From the NCBI GenBank assembly GCA_018242665.1, contig JAFEBL010000011.1, positions 62,001 through 126,000 of the forward strand: a stretch of 64,000 nt of DNA, given 5' to 3'. Positions 52,513 to 63,406 of this stretch are shown piece after piece. The first letter of the stretch is position 1. The number at the start of each line of letters is the position of its first letter. This stretch comes from Nitrospira sp. Lineage in GTDB: Bacteria > Nitrospirota > Nitrospiria > Nitrospirales > Nitrospiraceae. Position numbers and translations under genes: made by a program. Under the pieces are notes generated by a model, which ran no database searches, had not been told where the DNA came from, and worked only from the letters and a program-made list of their open reading frames with translations.

Positions 52513-53451
52513 TTACCGCCGATAGAGCGACGGCTCACCGGGAGGGCGGCTTTTGAAGCGGCGGTGCTGCCAGAAATATTGCTCCGGCACGCGGCGAACG
52601 GCCGCTTCAATCAAGCGATTGACGCGTGTGGCATCCTCAATCATTTCTCCGGACGGAAATTGATCGAGGGCCTGCCCCACTTCGATGTCATACCCCGATC
52701 CGTCTGCTCGTCGATAATAGAAGCAGGGCACCACCGCCGCGCCGCTGACCTTGGCTAATCTCGACGTGGCCGTCAAGGATGCAGCCGGCACCCCGAAGAA
52801 CGGTGCGAAGACGCTACGCTTGGTGCCGGCATCGATATCAGGCGCATACCAGACCACCTGGTTTCTGGCCAACGCGCGCAGGATGCCCCGCATGTCACGG
52901 TGTTGAATCAAATCGGAGTAGTATCGGCTCCGGCAGCGATTCGCGACCATATCCGCCACAAGATCGTTCTGCGGCCGGTAGACAATGGCGACTGGTTGTT
53001 CCAAGGCCATAAACCGTCCCGCCAGTTCCGCCGAGTGAAGATGCGCCCCGCAAAGCAATACCCCACGGCCGGCACGGAGCGCCTCCCGGAGATGTTCCAG
53101 CCCCTTGATCGTGCATTCGCAGTGCTCCCGAGGATCCTTTGCCCACCAGGCCATGGCGATTTCCAACACTCCCATCCCCATGGACTCGAAACAGTGCAAT
53201 GCCACCGCGTTGCGTTCTTCCGGCGTCTGTTCAGGAAAACAGAGTTGCAGATTGACGCGGACGATTTCCCGCCGCTTAGTCAGCAGGCTGTGCAGGAGTC
53301 GACCGCATCGCCGTCCAAACGCGAGTTGCGACCGATAGGAGAGCCATGAGAGCAGACGAAACAGGGCGATACCAACCCAGGTGGGCCAATACATGAGATG
53401 GTACGGGCTGTGAGGCCGCCGCTTCGTATGTGGGGTCTGTGTCCTCGACAT
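52513..53451 (-). CDS. LpxL/HtrB-family lysophospholipid or lipid A acyltransferase
   Basis: 312 aa. The HX4E catalytic motif is H137 to E142 (GAHLHSAELAG), with VAIVYRPQNDLVADMV and QVVWYAPDIDAGTKRSVFA. These are LpxL/LpxM-type acyltransferases that add an acyl chain to lipid A precursors at the inner membrane. A hydrophobic N-terminal helix (~24-40) acts as an anchor. Flanked by PilZ genes on both sides. Confidence 0.9.
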   Translation of the reverse strand: MSRTQTPHTKRRPHSPYHLMYWPTWVGIALFRLLSWLSYRSQLAFGRRCGRLLHSLLTKRREIVRVNLQLCFPEQTPEERNAVALHCFESMGMGVLEIAMAWWAKDPREHCECTIKGLEHLREALRAGRGVLLCGAHLHSAELAGRFMALEQPVAIVYRPQNDLVADMVANRCRSRYYSDLIQHRDMRGILRALARNQVVWYAPDIDAGTKRSVFAPFFGVPAASLTATSRLAKVSGAAVVPCFYYRRADGSGYDIEVGQALDQFPSGEMIEDATRVNRLIEAAVRRVPEQYFWQHRRFKSRPPGEPSLYRR

Positions 53452-53622
53452 GACTAAAATGGGGAGGACATTGTATGGAAACGGCGCAGCGAGCGCAATC
53501 TCGAAGGCAGGATGGACACTCCCGCCCAGACGCAGTGGGAGAGCAACGACAGACCGGCATTCCAGCTCCTGCCCAATCCGACGGCATCCATGTGACCGGG
53601 CAGGCAGCGACGGAGGCTTCGC

Positions 53623-54003
53623 CTAGGTGGCGGGTTTCGTCGCCAGCGCGATGAACTTCCGCAACCGCATTTCGGCTACCGACGAAAGGTTGACGAACTC
53701 CAAGCCGTACACTTGCTCCCGCTCCCAGCGTACCGTGGCTTCTTCCACCGTCATCGGCGAGACCTGATTCGGCAACGACAGACTCACGGACAGCCTGTCG
53801 CCGCGCTGCATCCCGGTTTCGCTCATGACCTTGGCGCCCCGCATCGACACGTCAAACACGACCCCGATGCCGTCGCCGCCACGGCCCAGCCATTTGGCCA
53901 ACCCCAATCGTGACATCGAGCAGACGAATGGCGCCGACACCCGTAACCGGGGATGTTGACGCAGGTCGACGGAAAACTGTTCCTGTCCCGTAGTGCCACT
54001 CAT
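53623..54003 (-). CDS. PilZ-domain protein, 126 aa
   Basis: RQHPR (RxxxR) and DVSMRG (DxSxxG) both intact, followed by RLSVSLSLPNQ and VEEATVRWEREQVYGLEFV. Third PilZ gene in 2.4 kb. The C-terminus (AEMRLRKFIAL) resembles the second PilZ protein, consistent with duplication. Confidence 0.87.
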   Translation of the reverse strand: MSGTTGQEQFSVDLRQHPRLRVSAPFVCSMSRLGLAKWLGRGGDGIGVVFDVSMRGAKVMSETGMQRGDRLSVSLSLPNQVSPMTVEEATVRWEREQVYGLEFVNLSSVAEMRLRKFIALATKPAT

Positions 54004-54163
54004 ACGTACCCTCCCGTATGTATAGTGGTCACTCTATCGCACGAGACGCGCTTCGAACATGAAATTGACGAAATCAGCGGGGGCCCTGTAGCTACTAGAC
54101 CGGCACCGCGTGGGACAGGCACGGATCTCCCGCGGGAAGATCCGCGCCAACACCCGTATTCAC

Positions 54164-54523
54164 TTAGGGACGGCGCGGCCCCCGTTGCTGCATCGTTTGC
54201 GCGCACGTGGATGAAAGATCCTGCGCATGCTCCTTCAAACACTGGACAATGCGCCCCTCTCCGGGTTTGACGCCCGCGCAGAGCCGTTTGACATCCTCGG
54301 CACAGGCCTTCTTCGCCCCATGACCTCCTCGCCCTCGCTCTTCCGGCCCCGCCCCGCCCGCGCCGGATGATGGCGGAGCGGATGCAGCCGGCGCATCCTG
54401 TGCAGGTGGAGTGGAGGAGTCCGCCGACCAGGCAAGGCCAGCTCCAAGCCAAAGTCCAACCATGAGTCCTCCCGCAAGCACCAGCAACCTGGCTGTTCCC
54501 CGGATTTCACGATCCATACCCAT
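54164..54523 (-). CDS. Secreted cysteine-rich (GLG1-type) small protein
   Basis: 119 aa. The ATG at 54523 has AAAGGAG 5 nt upstream. Signal peptide (LLVLAGGLMVGLWLGAG, cleavage near WSADS), Pro/Ala/Gly linker, then a cysteine-rich repeat: KACAEDVKRLCAGVKPGEG with IVQCLKEHAQ and SSTCAQ. Its spacing closely matches the last repeat of the 27594-28208 protein (CEADRRQYC...CLESHAQ...C). Exported and probably disulfide-bonded. Confidence 0.75.
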   Translation of the reverse strand: MGMDREIRGTARLLVLAGGLMVGLWLGAGLAWSADSSTPPAQDAPAASAPPSSGAGGAGPEERGRGGHGAKKACAEDVKRLCAGVKPGEGRIVQCLKEHAQDLSSTCAQTMQQRGPRRP

Positions 54524-54748
54524 ATGCACTCCTTTCGATTGGTGATGCCCGCTCCTGCCAGAGCCGTCTGGCGGGATGGGCAGCTGATAGAAGACACACT
54601 CTCGCTAGGCTATTCAACGGCCTTTCTTGCGGGCGGTTGACGAGCACGATGACGGCCGGCCGGCAATGTCCCTGGTACGCGCCTGACGCGCCTCGCGTAT
54701 CAGAAGCAGGCTCTTGCGAATTGCCTGCTGCTTATCTATTGTAGCGGC

Positions 54749-55618
54749 ATGCAACAGGCACCCCCGAACCCAGTTCCGGCGCACATTGTCCACCGTGTGC
54801 ATCATAAATTCTGGACCTACCTACTCTTCTGGTCGGTGGTCGCCGGCTCTATGATTGCGGTTCCGGGCTATGGGTTACTGTACGGCTACTCGTGGTTGGA
54901 TTGGACGATGTTCGCCGTGCTCTATGTAGTCACGGGACTGGGCATTACGGTCGGGTACCACCGGCTCCTGACGCATCGCAGTTTCGAATGCCCAGACTGG
55001 GTCAAGGCCTGCCTCCTGATCGCAGGCGGGTGGGCCCTGCAGAATTCCGGCGCGAAGTGGACCGCCGATCACCTGCGCCATCATGCACATTGCGACGACC
55101 CGGCCGATCCCTATAACGCCAAGCGCGGCTTCTGGTATAGCCATTGCGGGTGGCTTCTGGATCCTGTCCCCTGCCATGACGACCGATTCGGCTCACGCGT
55201 GATGCAGGACCCGGTCGCCATGTGGCAACACCGGAACTATGCGGCGATCGTGCTCATCGGCCTCGCATTGCCCTTTGTCATAGGCTTCCTCCACAACGGC
55301 TGGCAAGGAGGCGTCGGCGCCTTCATGCTCGCGGGAGTGGGACGCACGTTTGCCGTGCTCAATTCCACCTTCTGCATCAATTCTGTCTGCCACATCTGGG
55401 GCGACCAACCCTATGGGACAGCCGATTCGAGCCGGAACTCCTGGTTTGTCTCTCTGCTCACCTTCGGCGAGGGGTATCATAACTACCACCACACATACCC
55501 AAGCGACTACCGCAATGGTCCCTTGTGGTACAACTTCGATCCCTCAAAGTGGCTCATCTATACCTTGTCGAAGCTGGGGCTGGCGTCATCACTGCGTACA
55601 GCCTCCTCGGGCAGCTAA
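54749..55618 (+). CDS. Membrane fatty-acid (acyl-CoA) desaturase
   Basis: 289 aa with membrane helices at about 25-45, 55-70, 82-97 and 167-185. The three His boxes are intact: HRLLTH (71-76), HLRHHAH and YHNYHH near 240, typical of delta-9 type desaturases that bind two irons and put a double bond in an acyl chain. No good ribosome binding site. A promoter-like TTGCGA-N17-TATTGT ends only 6 bp before the ATG (54749), so the message may be leaderless. Confidence 0.93.
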   Translation: MQQAPPNPVPAHIVHRVHHKFWTYLLFWSVVAGSMIAVPGYGLLYGYSWLDWTMFAVLYVVTGLGITVGYHRLLTHRSFECPDWVKACLLIAGGWALQNSGAKWTADHLRHHAHCDDPADPYNAKRGFWYSHCGWLLDPVPCHDDRFGSRVMQDPVAMWQHRNYAAIVLIGLALPFVIGFLHNGWQGGVGAFMLAGVGRTFAVLNSTFCINSVCHIWGDQPYGTADSSRNSWFVSLLTFGEGYHNYHHTYPSDYRNGPLWYNFDPSKWLIYTLSKLGLASSLRTASSGS

Positions 55619-55929
55619 CCGCCTGACATCCGCGATCGCTGGCTGGTTCGTCCGCCGGCCGGCGGATGGTTCCTGGCAGAGGCGAAAACCACCCGCTTGT
55701 GACGGCACTAGCAATCGGGCGTTGCATCTGATACGATGCTGGCAAGTTCATGACGGGCCGCATGAGCTTCACAAGCGTGAACGGCCCATCACCGATATTG
55801 TTTGTTACCGAGCAGTTGATCGGAAGTCAGACCCAAGTCGCCTCAACCATCGCGCCTTCGGCCCGCTCATTCCCCTCATTTCTCTGTTCTCGTGTCGCCG
55901 ACAATGTCATTTCAAAAGGAGAGACCCCT
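55619..55929. other. Intergenic region before the RRM gene
   Basis: 311 bp. Nothing clearly coding. The segment just before the ATG at 55930 holds AAAAGGAGAG, a strong ribosome binding site, and a long 5' leader is likely. No riboswitch identified. Confidence 0.45.
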
Positions 55930-56244
55930 ATGGGTAACAAATTGTATGTCGGCGGACTGCCGTATGCTGCCACTGAATCTCAACTGAGCGACCTGTTCGC
56001 GGCTCACGGCACCGTCGAATCGGCGCGCGTGATCACGGACAAGTTTACCGGACAATCACGCGGCTTCGGCTTCGTGGAAATGTCCAATGAAGAAGAAGCG
56101 AAGGCAGCCATCACGGCCTTGAATGGCTCGGAAATGGGCGGACGCCAGCTCACCGTCAATGAAGCGAAACCGCAGGAATCGCGCTCAGGCGGCGGCGGGG
56201 GACGGTTCGGCGGCGGCGACCGTGGCGGACGCAACCGCTTCTAA
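55930..56244 (+). CDS. RRM-domain RNA-binding protein
   Basis: 104 aa. RNP2 is KLYVGGL and RNP1 is SRGFGFVEM, the canonical RNA-recognition motif. The tail is Gly/Arg-rich (GGGGGRFGGGDRGGRNRF), as in cyanobacterial and other bacterial Rbp proteins, which are often cold- or stress-linked. AAAAGGAGAG lies before the ATG. A strong terminator follows. Confidence 0.95.
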   Translation: MGNKLYVGGLPYAATESQLSDLFAAHGTVESARVITDKFTGQSRGFGFVEMSNEEEAKAAITALNGSEMGGRQLTVNEAKPQESRSGGGGGRFGGGDRGGRNRF

Positions 56245-56270
56245 GTCACCACGAGTCTCAGCGAGGCTCT

Positions 56271-56306
56271 GAAGGGGCGCGTCATCCGACGCGCCCCTTC
56301 CTTTTT
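56271..56306 (+). terminator. Rho-independent terminator of the RRM gene
   Basis: GAAGGGGCGCGTC (56271-56283) pairs perfectly with GACGCGCCCCTTC (56288-56300), 4-nt loop, followed by CTTTTTC. It also faces the convergent arfB gene. Confidence 0.88.
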
Positions 56307-56323
56307 CCAGCCGTTCCCTCGCG

Positions 56324-56740
56324 TCACTCCCTGTCGAGCTTTCCGCGCAACGCCTTGAGCCGTCCCCGTTGGGTCTTTTCCTCGAGGCGTTTCTGTTTGG
56401 CCCCTCTCGTGGGTTTTGTCGGACGCCGTGGCGGGCGGGAAATTGTGGCCTGCCGAATCAATTCCCGCAGGCGGTCCAGCGCCAGCTCCCGATTGCGTTC
56501 CTGACTCCGCGAATCCTGCGCCTTGAGGATGATCACACCCTCGCGAGACACACGATGGTCGCGTAACGCCAGCAGACGTTCCTTACAGGCTGGTGACAGC
56601 GAGGAGGCCCGGATATCAAAGCGGAGGTGGATCGCAGAGGAGACTTTGTTGACATGTTGCCCGCCTGCGCCTTGCGCGCGCACGGCCGTCAATTCGATCT
56701 CTTCGTCCGGAATCGACACGTGAGCCGAGATGAGCAGCAT
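56324..56740 (-). CDS. arfB: Alternative ribosome-rescue factor ArfB (peptidyl-tRNA hydrolase type)
   Basis: 138 aa. The GGQ catalytic motif is at 26-28 ([15 protein letters not shown]). The basic C-terminal tail ([20 protein letters not shown]) enters the mRNA tunnel of stalled ribosomes in the known family. Length fits ArfB/YaeJ. Convergent with the RRM gene; the terminator between them serves the plus strand. Confidence 0.93.
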   Translation of the reverse strand: MLLISAHVSIPDEEIELTAVRAQGAGGQHVNKVSSAIHLRFDIRASSLSPACKERLLALRDHRVSREGVIILKAQDSRSQERNRELALDRLRELIRQATISRPPRRPTKPTRGAKQKRLEEKTQRGRLKALRGKLDRE

Positions 56741-56925
56741 GCCCCTCGCACCTCCAAGTGGCAGGACCCTACTCGGACAGGGCCGGACGAGTCAACTCTC
56801 CCGCCGGATGAGGCCGAGGCCGGATCATGCGTGGCAACGGCGTATAGGCTGCTCGCGGATAGATCTCGCGACAGGAACCGGCTACTATATTGAGGTCTTC
56901 TCTCAGTGACCGATCCGGCACGCCC

Positions 56926-58713
56926 ATGACACAACTAGACCACACCACGTCACAGGCCGGCACACCGACCCAGGACTCCGCCTGGACCGGCGGCCTCTTG
57001 CCGCTGTTGCTTCTGCTTTGCTTCCTGATCGCCACAGCGTTGGGACTCTATGCCCTTTCATTCCTTCGCTCGATCCTGGTGACGGAACGAGGCAACGAAC
57101 TCGCCAGAAACGCGGCGGCGGTCGCCGATTCACTTGATCGTGTCCTCTTCGAACGATTCGGTGATATTCAATTATTCGCAAACGACGGCACTCTCCGGGA
57201 CGGCACGCCGGATGAACAGCAACGCAGGCTCCTGCACTACAAACAGCTCTATTGGTACTACTCCTGGCTGGGCGTGGCCGATGCCGACGGCCGGATTGTG
57301 GCCGCCACGGATTCCCCGTTCTCTGCCCGCGCCGCCGCGCTTCCTCCAGACCTATTCGAGCGCGTGCGTCGGACAGGAACGATTGACGTGGGACAGGTCG
57401 CCCCGGCGGAAGCGGGAGAGAAGAGGACTGCTGTTGGATTCATCGCTCCCATCTACGACCCCGGTGGCACATTTCGCGGAGCCGTGGCCTCGCGTGTGCC
57501 GGTTGACAATCTCAAGACGATCTTCGAGCAGGAAGGCCGGCTCCGATATGGCCAGGATGTCTACGACTGGCTCCTGCTCACCCGTGATGGGGTGATCATC
57601 AGCGAAAAACGTCCCGCCGCCGGCAGCGAGCAAGGGCCGGTGACGTTGGCCATTCCCTCAGTGGGGAAGGCGACGGCCGACTCCAATCACTCGGGCTTTG
57701 TCGAAGAAACGGATCACCGCCAGGGAGAACCCGTCGTCACCGGCTACGCCTCTACGAGGGGATACCACAATTTTTCCGGGATCGAGTGGATCGTGTTGTT
57801 TCGCCAGAGTCATGAGCAGCTCTATGCGCCCGTCGACCACCTGCTCTGGACGGTCGGCGGAGTCGGCCTCATGGTCATTCTGCCGTTGACGGGATTCGGC
57901 ATGTGGGTCTCGTGGCAACTGGGACGGGAACGCAGCAAGTTGCTCCAGGCACGTCACACATTGGAAAAGTCCGTGATGGAACTGGGACGCTCCAATGCGG
58001 ATCTCCAGCAATTCGCCTATGTGGCCTCGCATGATTTGCAGGAGCCGTTGCGTATGGTCAGCAGCTATACGCAGCTCCTGGCCAAGCGATATACAGGCAC
58101 ACTCGATTCCGATGCGGACGAATTCATCGGATACGCCGTCGACGGGGCGACCCGCATGCAAAAGCTCATTCAGGATCTCCTGACCTATTCCCGTTTGAGC
58201 ACCACGGCACGGGAGTTCGAACCAGCCCCGATGGGAGCCGTGTTGAACTGTGCTCTGGACAACATGGTCAATGCGGTGAAGGAAAGTGAGGCGGTGATCA
58301 CGCACGACCGTCTGCCGACGGTGCGAGGCGACGCACAGCAATTGGCACAGGTGTTCCAGAATCTGCTGAGCAACGCCATCAAATTCAGCGGGAACGCCCC
58401 GCCGCGCATTCACATTTCCTCTCGGCGCGTGGAAAATGAGTGGCGATTTTCCACGCAGGATCACGGCATCGGTATCGATCCGCAATATGCGGGACGCATC
58501 TTTGTTATCTTCCAGAGGCTGCACACGAGAGCGGAGTATCCCGGCACCGGGATCGGATTGGCGATTTGCAAGAAGATCATTGAACGGCACGGCGGACGCA
58601 TCTGGGTCGAATCGGAGCTCGGGAAAGGCGCCACCTTCTGGTTCAGCATTCCCGATCCGCCAGCAACGCCACAAGCTTATCACCAGACCGGCGGAACTGC
58701 CCTGTCCGGCTAA
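56926..58713 (+). CDS. Membrane sensor histidine kinase with extracytoplasmic Cache-like domain
   Basis: 595 aa. Helix at ~20-45, a periplasmic sensor (~50-300, [19 protein letters not shown] and a Cache-like beta region), a second helix at ~308-327, then HisKA with the phosphorylated His369 ([15 protein letters not shown]) and HATPase_c ([36 protein letters not shown]). The ATG at 56926 is preferred over the earlier frame. Probably partners the downstream Rcp-like receiver. Confidence 0.92.
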   Translation: MTQLDHTTSQAGTPTQDSAWTGGLLPLLLLLCFLIATALGLYALSFLRSILVTERGNELARNAAAVADSLDRVLFERFGDIQLFANDGTLRDGTPDEQQRRLLHYKQLYWYYSWLGVADADGRIVAATDSPFSARAAALPPDLFERVRRTGTIDVGQVAPAEAGEKRTAVGFIAPIYDPGGTFRGAVASRVPVDNLKTIFEQEGRLRYGQDVYDWLLLTRDGVIISEKRPAAGSEQGPVTLAIPSVGKATADSNHSGFVEETDHRQGEPVVTGYASTRGYHNFSGIEWIVLFRQSHEQLYAPVDHLLWTVGGVGLMVILPLTGFGMWVSWQLGRERSKLLQARHTLEKSVMELGRSNADLQQFAYVASHDLQEPLRMVSSYTQLLAKRYTGTLDSDADEFIGYAVDGATRMQKLIQDLLTYSRLSTTAREFEPAPMGAVLNCALDNMVNAVKESEAVITHDRLPTVRGDAQQLAQVFQNLLSNAIKFSGNAPPRIHISSRRVENEWRFSTQDHGIGIDPQYAGRIFVIFQRLHTRAEYPGTGIGLAICKKIIERHGGRIWVESELGKGATFWFSIPDPPATPQAYHQTGGTALSG

Positions 58714-58744
58714 ATTCGCGACAGCCATCGAAGGAGCCCAGCCC

Positions 58745-59206
58745 ATGGTCATTCCCAATTTGGTGAAACCGATCGAAATTCTTTTGGTGGAAGACAATCC
58801 GGGGGATGTGCGTCTAACGATCGAGGCGCTGAAGGAAGCGAAAGTCATCAATCATCTGACCGTCCTCAAGGACGGCGTGGAGGCGCTCGCGTTTCTGCGC
58901 CGCCAGGGGCCCTACGCGACGGCGCCGCGACCGCACCTCATTTTACTCGACCTGAACCTGCCCCGAATGGACGGCCGCGAAGTCCTCGCCGCCATCAAAG
59001 CTGACGACGACATGAAGCGCATTCCTGTCGTCGTACTCACGACCTCCCAAGACGAACAGGACGTGCTCAAGAGCTACAACCTCCACGCCAACTGCTACAT
59101 CTCCAAACCGGTGGACCTAGATCAATTCGTGCGAGTCGTGCGGTCCATCGAGGACTTCTGGCTCGGCATTGTGGTCTTGCCTGCCTCGAACCATGGAGCG
59201 GCATGA
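58745..59206 (+). CDS. Rcp1-like single-domain response regulator
   Basis: 153 aa. Acidic pocket [10 protein letters not shown], phosphoacceptor D69 ([15 protein letters not shown]), VVLTTS and the lysine [12 protein letters not shown]. This type pairs with phytochrome-like kinases of the HDLQEPL class, and the upstream kinase has exactly that motif. GGAG before the ATG; overlaps the next gene by ATGA. Confidence 0.94.
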   Translation: MVIPNLVKPIEILLVEDNPGDVRLTIEALKEAKVINHLTVLKDGVEALAFLRRQGPYATAPRPHLILLDLNLPRMDGREVLAAIKADDDMKRIPVVVLTTSQDEQDVLKSYNLHANCYISKPVDLDQFVRVVRSIEDFWLGIVVLPASNHGAA

Positions 59207-62200
59207 ACACCGGCTCGATTCATGTGCTGCTGATTGAGGACAATCCCGGCGACGTCCGTCTTCTACGCGAACTGCTGGGGAACACCGGAGCCGGAGCCTT
59301 TACTCTCACCCAGGTCGACCGCCTAGCCGCCGGTATCCGGCATCTGGAGGAGAGCACCATCGACGTCATCCTTTTGGACCTGTCGTTGCCAGACAGTCAG
59401 GGCACTGAGACGCTGCTCAATATCCATGCGGCCGCACGCGGGGTTCCCATCGTGGTGATGACCGCGACGGAGAATGAGGAATTGGCCCTGCAACTCATCC
59501 AGGCCGGGGCCCAGGACTATCTCGTCAAAGGCCAAACCACCGTCTCTCAGCTGACGCGCACCCTGAAATATGCCGTGGGTCGCAAGCGGCTGGAAGAGAC
59601 CCTGCGCGAGCAAACACGGTTTCTCCAATCCGTACTGAACAGCATGGCCGACGGCGTGGTGATGGCCGATGAATCGGGAACGTTTCGTGTCTGGAACCCC
59701 GCCGCCGAACGAATCCTCGGAAGTGGGCCGGTCAATCTGAAGATCGGGCAGTGGTCCGAACACTATGCCCTGTTTCTCCCGGACAAAGTGACGCCCTACC
59801 CTGCGGCCGACATCCCGCTCGCCAAGGCCATCCGCGGCGAATCGGTGACCAATGCCCTCATCTTCCTCCGGCGGCCGGCTCCGACTGAGGGAATTTGGCT
59901 TGACGTCTCCGCCCGACCCCTGTTCGACGAACAGGGACAGGTGAAAGGCGGCGTGGTCGTGTTCCGGGACATCACCGCCGCGAAGCAAACCCACGAAGCC
60001 CTCCGGGATAGCCAAGAACGATACCGGTTATTGGTCACCAAAGCCAATGACATCATCTATAGAACGGACGCATCGGGCCGGTTCACATTCGTAAACCCGG
60101 TCGCGATGCGCCTCATGAAGTATACGGAACCGGAACTCTTGGGACGTCGGTTCATCGAGTTGATTCATCCCGATCATCAGCCGGCGGCTGAACGATTTTA
60201 TGGGCGGCAATTCATCCGGCAACGGCCAAGCACCTATTACGAATTTTTAGCTCTCGCCAAGGACGGGAGAGAAGTCTGGATCGGTCAGAACGTGCAGGTT
60301 CTTCTGGAAGAGGGCAAGGTGGTTGGGTTCCAGGCTGTGGCGCGTGACATCACCGAGCGCAAACGTGCGGAAGAAGCGCGACAGGAGAGTGAGGAACGGT
60401 TGCGGTCAATTGTGCAATCAACCTGCGACGCGATCATTCTGATGGACACTCGTGGAAACGTGGCATTCTGGAACAGTGGCGCGGAAAAAATCTTCGGGTA
60501 TACGGCCAATGAAATCCTCGGTCAGCCGATGACCCGCATCATTCCTGAACGATTCCGCGAGGCCCACCTACGAGGCGTCGCACGGGTCGCCGCAGCCGGT
60601 CGCTTGACCTTGCAGGCTGACATGCTTGAACTGATCGGCTTGAAGAAGGATGGCACGGAGTTTCCATTGGAATTCAGCCTGGCGGCGTGGACAGCTAAAT
60701 CAAAACTTTTCATTACCGGCATTATTCGGGATATCAGCGAGCGCAAGCAGGCAGAGACGGCATTACGCGAAAGCGAGGAACGGTTCAGAGCGATCATGGA
60801 GAATAGCCCGGCCCTGATTTTCGTCAAAGACATCGAGGGGCGCTATCTTCAGACCAATCGACAATTTGAGACCGTCTTCCGTCTGACCCGCAGCGAGATC
60901 GTCGGCAAGACCGACCTGGACATCTTTCTGCCTGAGCAAGCCGCCGCATTTCGCGCGAACGACCGCAGGGTCCTGGAAGCGGGATCGCCGATGGAGTTCG
61001 AGGAGGTGTCCATCCATGATGACGGTCCCCATACGAGCCTAGTCGTCAAGTTTCCTCTCCTCAACGCGCAGGGCCATTGCTACGCGTTGTGCGGGATTGC
61101 GACCGATATCACGGATCGCAAGCACGCCGAAGAAACCAGGCAACGGCTCACGAAGGATCGCCTTCTTCTGCTCGAATCCACCGGAGAAGGCATCTATGGC
61201 ATCGATACCGCTGGTCGCTGCACTTTCATTAACTCAGCGGCCGCGCGTATGCTGGGGTATCTGCCCGATGAGCTGCTGGGGAAGAACATGCACGCGTGCA
61301 TTCATCATTTGTATGCGGATAGGACTCCCTATCCCCGGGATCGATGCCACATTCACAAGACGCTCATGAGCGGGACGGGCTGCACAATCGACCACGACGT
61401 GTACTGGCACAAGGATGGGACCGCATTCCCGGTCGAATATTCCTCCTTTCCCGTCATCGAACAAGAGCAGATTACCGGGGCGGTAGTGGTCTTCGTGGAT
61501 ATCACTGAGCGCAAACGGGCTGAACAACAATTGACCCTCTCCCATGACCGGCTGAGAAACCTTTCCGCCCGCCTCGAACTGGTCCGCGAGGAGGAACGGA
61601 TTCGGATTGCCCGCGAAATCCATGACGAACTGGGACAAGAACTCACCGGCATGAAACTCGAACTTTCCTCACTGAGCGACCACCTGCACACAGCGGGAGC
61701 GGTCCCCCGTCAGAAGCTGCATTCGCTCTCCATGCTCGTGGACGCCGCCATCCAATCGGTGCAACGGATCGCCACCGAGCTGCGTCCTGTCGTACTGGAC
61801 CAACTTGGCCTCATCGCGGCCATTGAATGGCAAACCCATGAATTTCAGGCACGCACGGGGATTCAATGTACGCTGGATATCTACCTGCGGGCCGTCGCGT
61901 TGTCCCATGATGGCTCCAACGCAATGTTCAGGATCTTTCAGGAAATTCTGACCAACGTGGCCAGACATTCACAAGCGACGGCCGTGGCCATCACGCTCCA
62001 GGAACAGGCCGGCAGCCTTGTGTTGGAGGTTCGCGACAACGGGCGCGGCGTGACCGAATCCGAGCTCTCGAATCCTCACTCGCTGGGGTTGGTCGGCATG
62101 CGGGAGCGGGCGCTGCTCCTAGGTGGCGAGACTGTGCTGACCGGGATTCCCCAGGGGGGGACCACCGTGAAGGTCCGAATTCCGCTCAGCCAATCGCAGC

Positions 62201-62208
62201 CGGCATGA
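59203..62208 (+). CDS. Hybrid REC-PAS(5)-histidine kinase (NarX-type transmitter)
   Basis: 1001 aa, soluble. An N-terminal receiver (acceptor D59, [13 protein letters not shown]) is followed by five PAS-type modules (starting near 145, 278, 400, 525 and 655). A HisKA_3 transmitter has His807 ([15 protein letters not shown]) and the catalytic ATPase block has DNGRGV and [14 protein letters not shown]. The receiver at the front suggests input from the preceding kinase. The HisKA_3 transmitter matches the NarL-type regulator 34 bp downstream. Confidence 0.93.
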   Translation: MNTGSIHVLLIEDNPGDVRLLRELLGNTGAGAFTLTQVDRLAAGIRHLEESTIDVILLDLSLPDSQGTETLLNIHAAARGVPIVVMTATENEELALQLIQAGAQDYLVKGQTTVSQLTRTLKYAVGRKRLEETLREQTRFLQSVLNSMADGVVMADESGTFRVWNPAAERILGSGPVNLKIGQWSEHYALFLPDKVTPYPAADIPLAKAIRGESVTNALIFLRRPAPTEGIWLDVSARPLFDEQGQVKGGVVVFRDITAAKQTHEALRDSQERYRLLVTKANDIIYRTDASGRFTFVNPVAMRLMKYTEPELLGRRFIELIHPDHQPAAERFYGRQFIRQRPSTYYEFLALAKDGREVWIGQNVQVLLEEGKVVGFQAVARDITERKRAEEARQESEERLRSIVQSTCDAIILMDTRGNVAFWNSGAEKIFGYTANEILGQPMTRIIPERFREAHLRGVARVAAAGRLTLQADMLELIGLKKDGTEFPLEFSLAAWTAKSKLFITGIIRDISERKQAETALRESEERFRAIMENSPALIFVKDIEGRYLQTNRQFETVFRLTRSEIVGKTDLDIFLPEQAAAFRANDRRVLEAGSPMEFEEVSIHDDGPHTSLVVKFPLLNAQGHCYALCGIATDITDRKHAEETRQRLTKDRLLLLESTGEGIYGIDTAGRCTFINSAAARMLGYLPDELLGKNMHACIHHLYADRTPYPRDRCHIHKTLMSGTGCTIDHDVYWHKDGTAFPVEYSSFPVIEQEQITGAVVVFVDITERKRAEQQLTLSHDRLRNLSARLELVREEERIRIAREIHDELGQELTGMKLELSSLSDHLHTAGAVPRQKLHSLSMLVDAAIQSVQRIATELRPVVLDQLGLIAAIEWQTHEFQARTGIQCTLDIYLRAVALSHDGSNAMFRIFQEILTNVARHSQATAVAITLQEQAGSLVLEVRDNGRGVTESELSNPHSLGLVGMRERALLLGGETVLTGIPQGGTTVKVRIPLSQSQPA

Positions 62209-62242
62209 CCGCCTCGTCTGAGAGAAAAGAAAGGAGCGGAAC

Positions 62243-62887
62243 ATGACAGCGATTCTCGTCGTCGACGATCATGCGGTGGTGCGGCAGGGCGTCCGGCAAA
62301 TTCTCAGCGAGCAGTTCCAGGACGCGGTCATCGGCGAGGCGGCGAGCGCGCAGGAGATGATGGGACAACTGCGCCTGCGCAACTGGGATGTCGTTGTCCT
62401 TGACGTGGGAATGCCAGGGAAAAGCGGCCTGGATGCACTCAAGGACCTGAAACAGGCCTCCCCCAAACTCCCCGTCCTCGTGTTGAGCGCCTATCCGGAG
62501 GATCAACTGGCGCGGCGCATGCTGAAGGCGGGCGCTGCCGGCTATCTCAACAAGGACAGCGCGCCGAATGAGCTCGTCCATGCGCTGCGAAAGATCCTTG
62601 GCGGGGGGAAATTCGTCAGCGCGGCGGTCGCAGAACTCCTGGCTTCGAATCTGGACGACCACTTCGAAAAGCCGGTCCATGAACAGTTGTCCGATCGTGA
62701 ATACCAAGTCCTGTGCCTGATCGCCGTCGGAAAAAGTTTAAAAGAAATCGCGGACGATTTGTGCGTCGGCATCAGCACCATCAACACCTATCGCGCGCGG
62801 ATCCTCGAAAAAATGCAGCTCCGCAACAACACCGAACTGACTCACTATGCGCTCGAAAATCGCCTCGTGAACCGGCTCGTTTCCTGA
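62243..62887 (+). CDS. NarL/FixJ-family response regulator
   Basis: 214 aa. Receiver acceptor D54 (VVVLDVGMPGKSG), K near 103 (GYLNKDSAP) and a LuxR-type HTH (LSDREYQVLCLIAVGKSLKE with ISTINTYRARILEKM). The natural partner of the upstream HisKA_3 kinase. AAAGGAG lies before the ATG. Confidence 0.95.
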   Translation: MTAILVVDDHAVVRQGVRQILSEQFQDAVIGEAASAQEMMGQLRLRNWDVVVLDVGMPGKSGLDALKDLKQASPKLPVLVLSAYPEDQLARRMLKAGAAGYLNKDSAPNELVHALRKILGGGKFVSAAVAELLASNLDDHFEKPVHEQLSDREYQVLCLIAVGKSLKEIADDLCVGISTINTYRARILEKMQLRNNTELTHYALENRLVNRLVS

Positions 62888-63061
62888 CCGGGAACGCTCT
62901 CCCCTTCCCGCTCCCTGCCCGGTCCCTCTTCGTAGCATAAACGTCGACAGGCTGACTCGCACGATCGGTGACGCGGAATATCCGTAAAGCGCGATGCTGA
63001 TCCACGCCTGCTTCCGGTAGAGATAGGACCCGTAGCATGCACGACGGGAAGGGAGTCGACG

Positions 63062-63406
63062 ATGATCACGACGGAAGACACCAGACACGGGGCACCACTG
63101 ACGGAGCGGCAGGTTTCACGCTCGCCCTCTATCGGCGCGCTGATCATTCATGCCCTGGAACAAGAAGGCCCCTGCACCATTGAAACCCTGACCGCCAAAC
63201 TCCCCTACTGTTCATGGAACCAGCTGTTTATGGCAATTGATGCCTTGTCGAGAGAAGGGGCCCTCCTCCTTCAGCTGCATGCCCGGGCTCAGTACCTTGT
63301 CGCGCTCGCGACTCCACGGACCGGCTCCTACCCAGGCGGACATCAGCTCGGCGAATGGCCGGATCACCTGCATCTCAATCCGGGCACAAAGGAGGCCAGT
63401 TCATGA
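63062..63406 (+). CDS. Small helical (winged-helix-like) hypothetical protein, 114 aa
   Basis: Likely core ~25-80 (IGALIIHALEQEGPCTIETL, CSWNQLFMAIDALSREGALL), which fits a small winged-helix pattern: three helices then a beta hairpin. A DNA-binding role is inferred, not shown. Overlaps the pseudo-receiver gene by ATGA, suggesting a functional pair. Confidence 0.6.
   Translation: MITTEDTRHGAPLTERQVSRSPSIGALIIHALEQEGPCTIETLTAKLPYCSWNQLFMAIDALSREGALLLQLHARAQYLVALATPRTGSYPGGHQLGEWPDHLHLNPGTKEASS

Noticed and set aside
62886-62924. GACCGGG/CCCGGTC inverted repeat after the NarL regulator gene
   Set aside because: The loop is 25 nt and there is no good T-run, so it is too weak to call a terminator.
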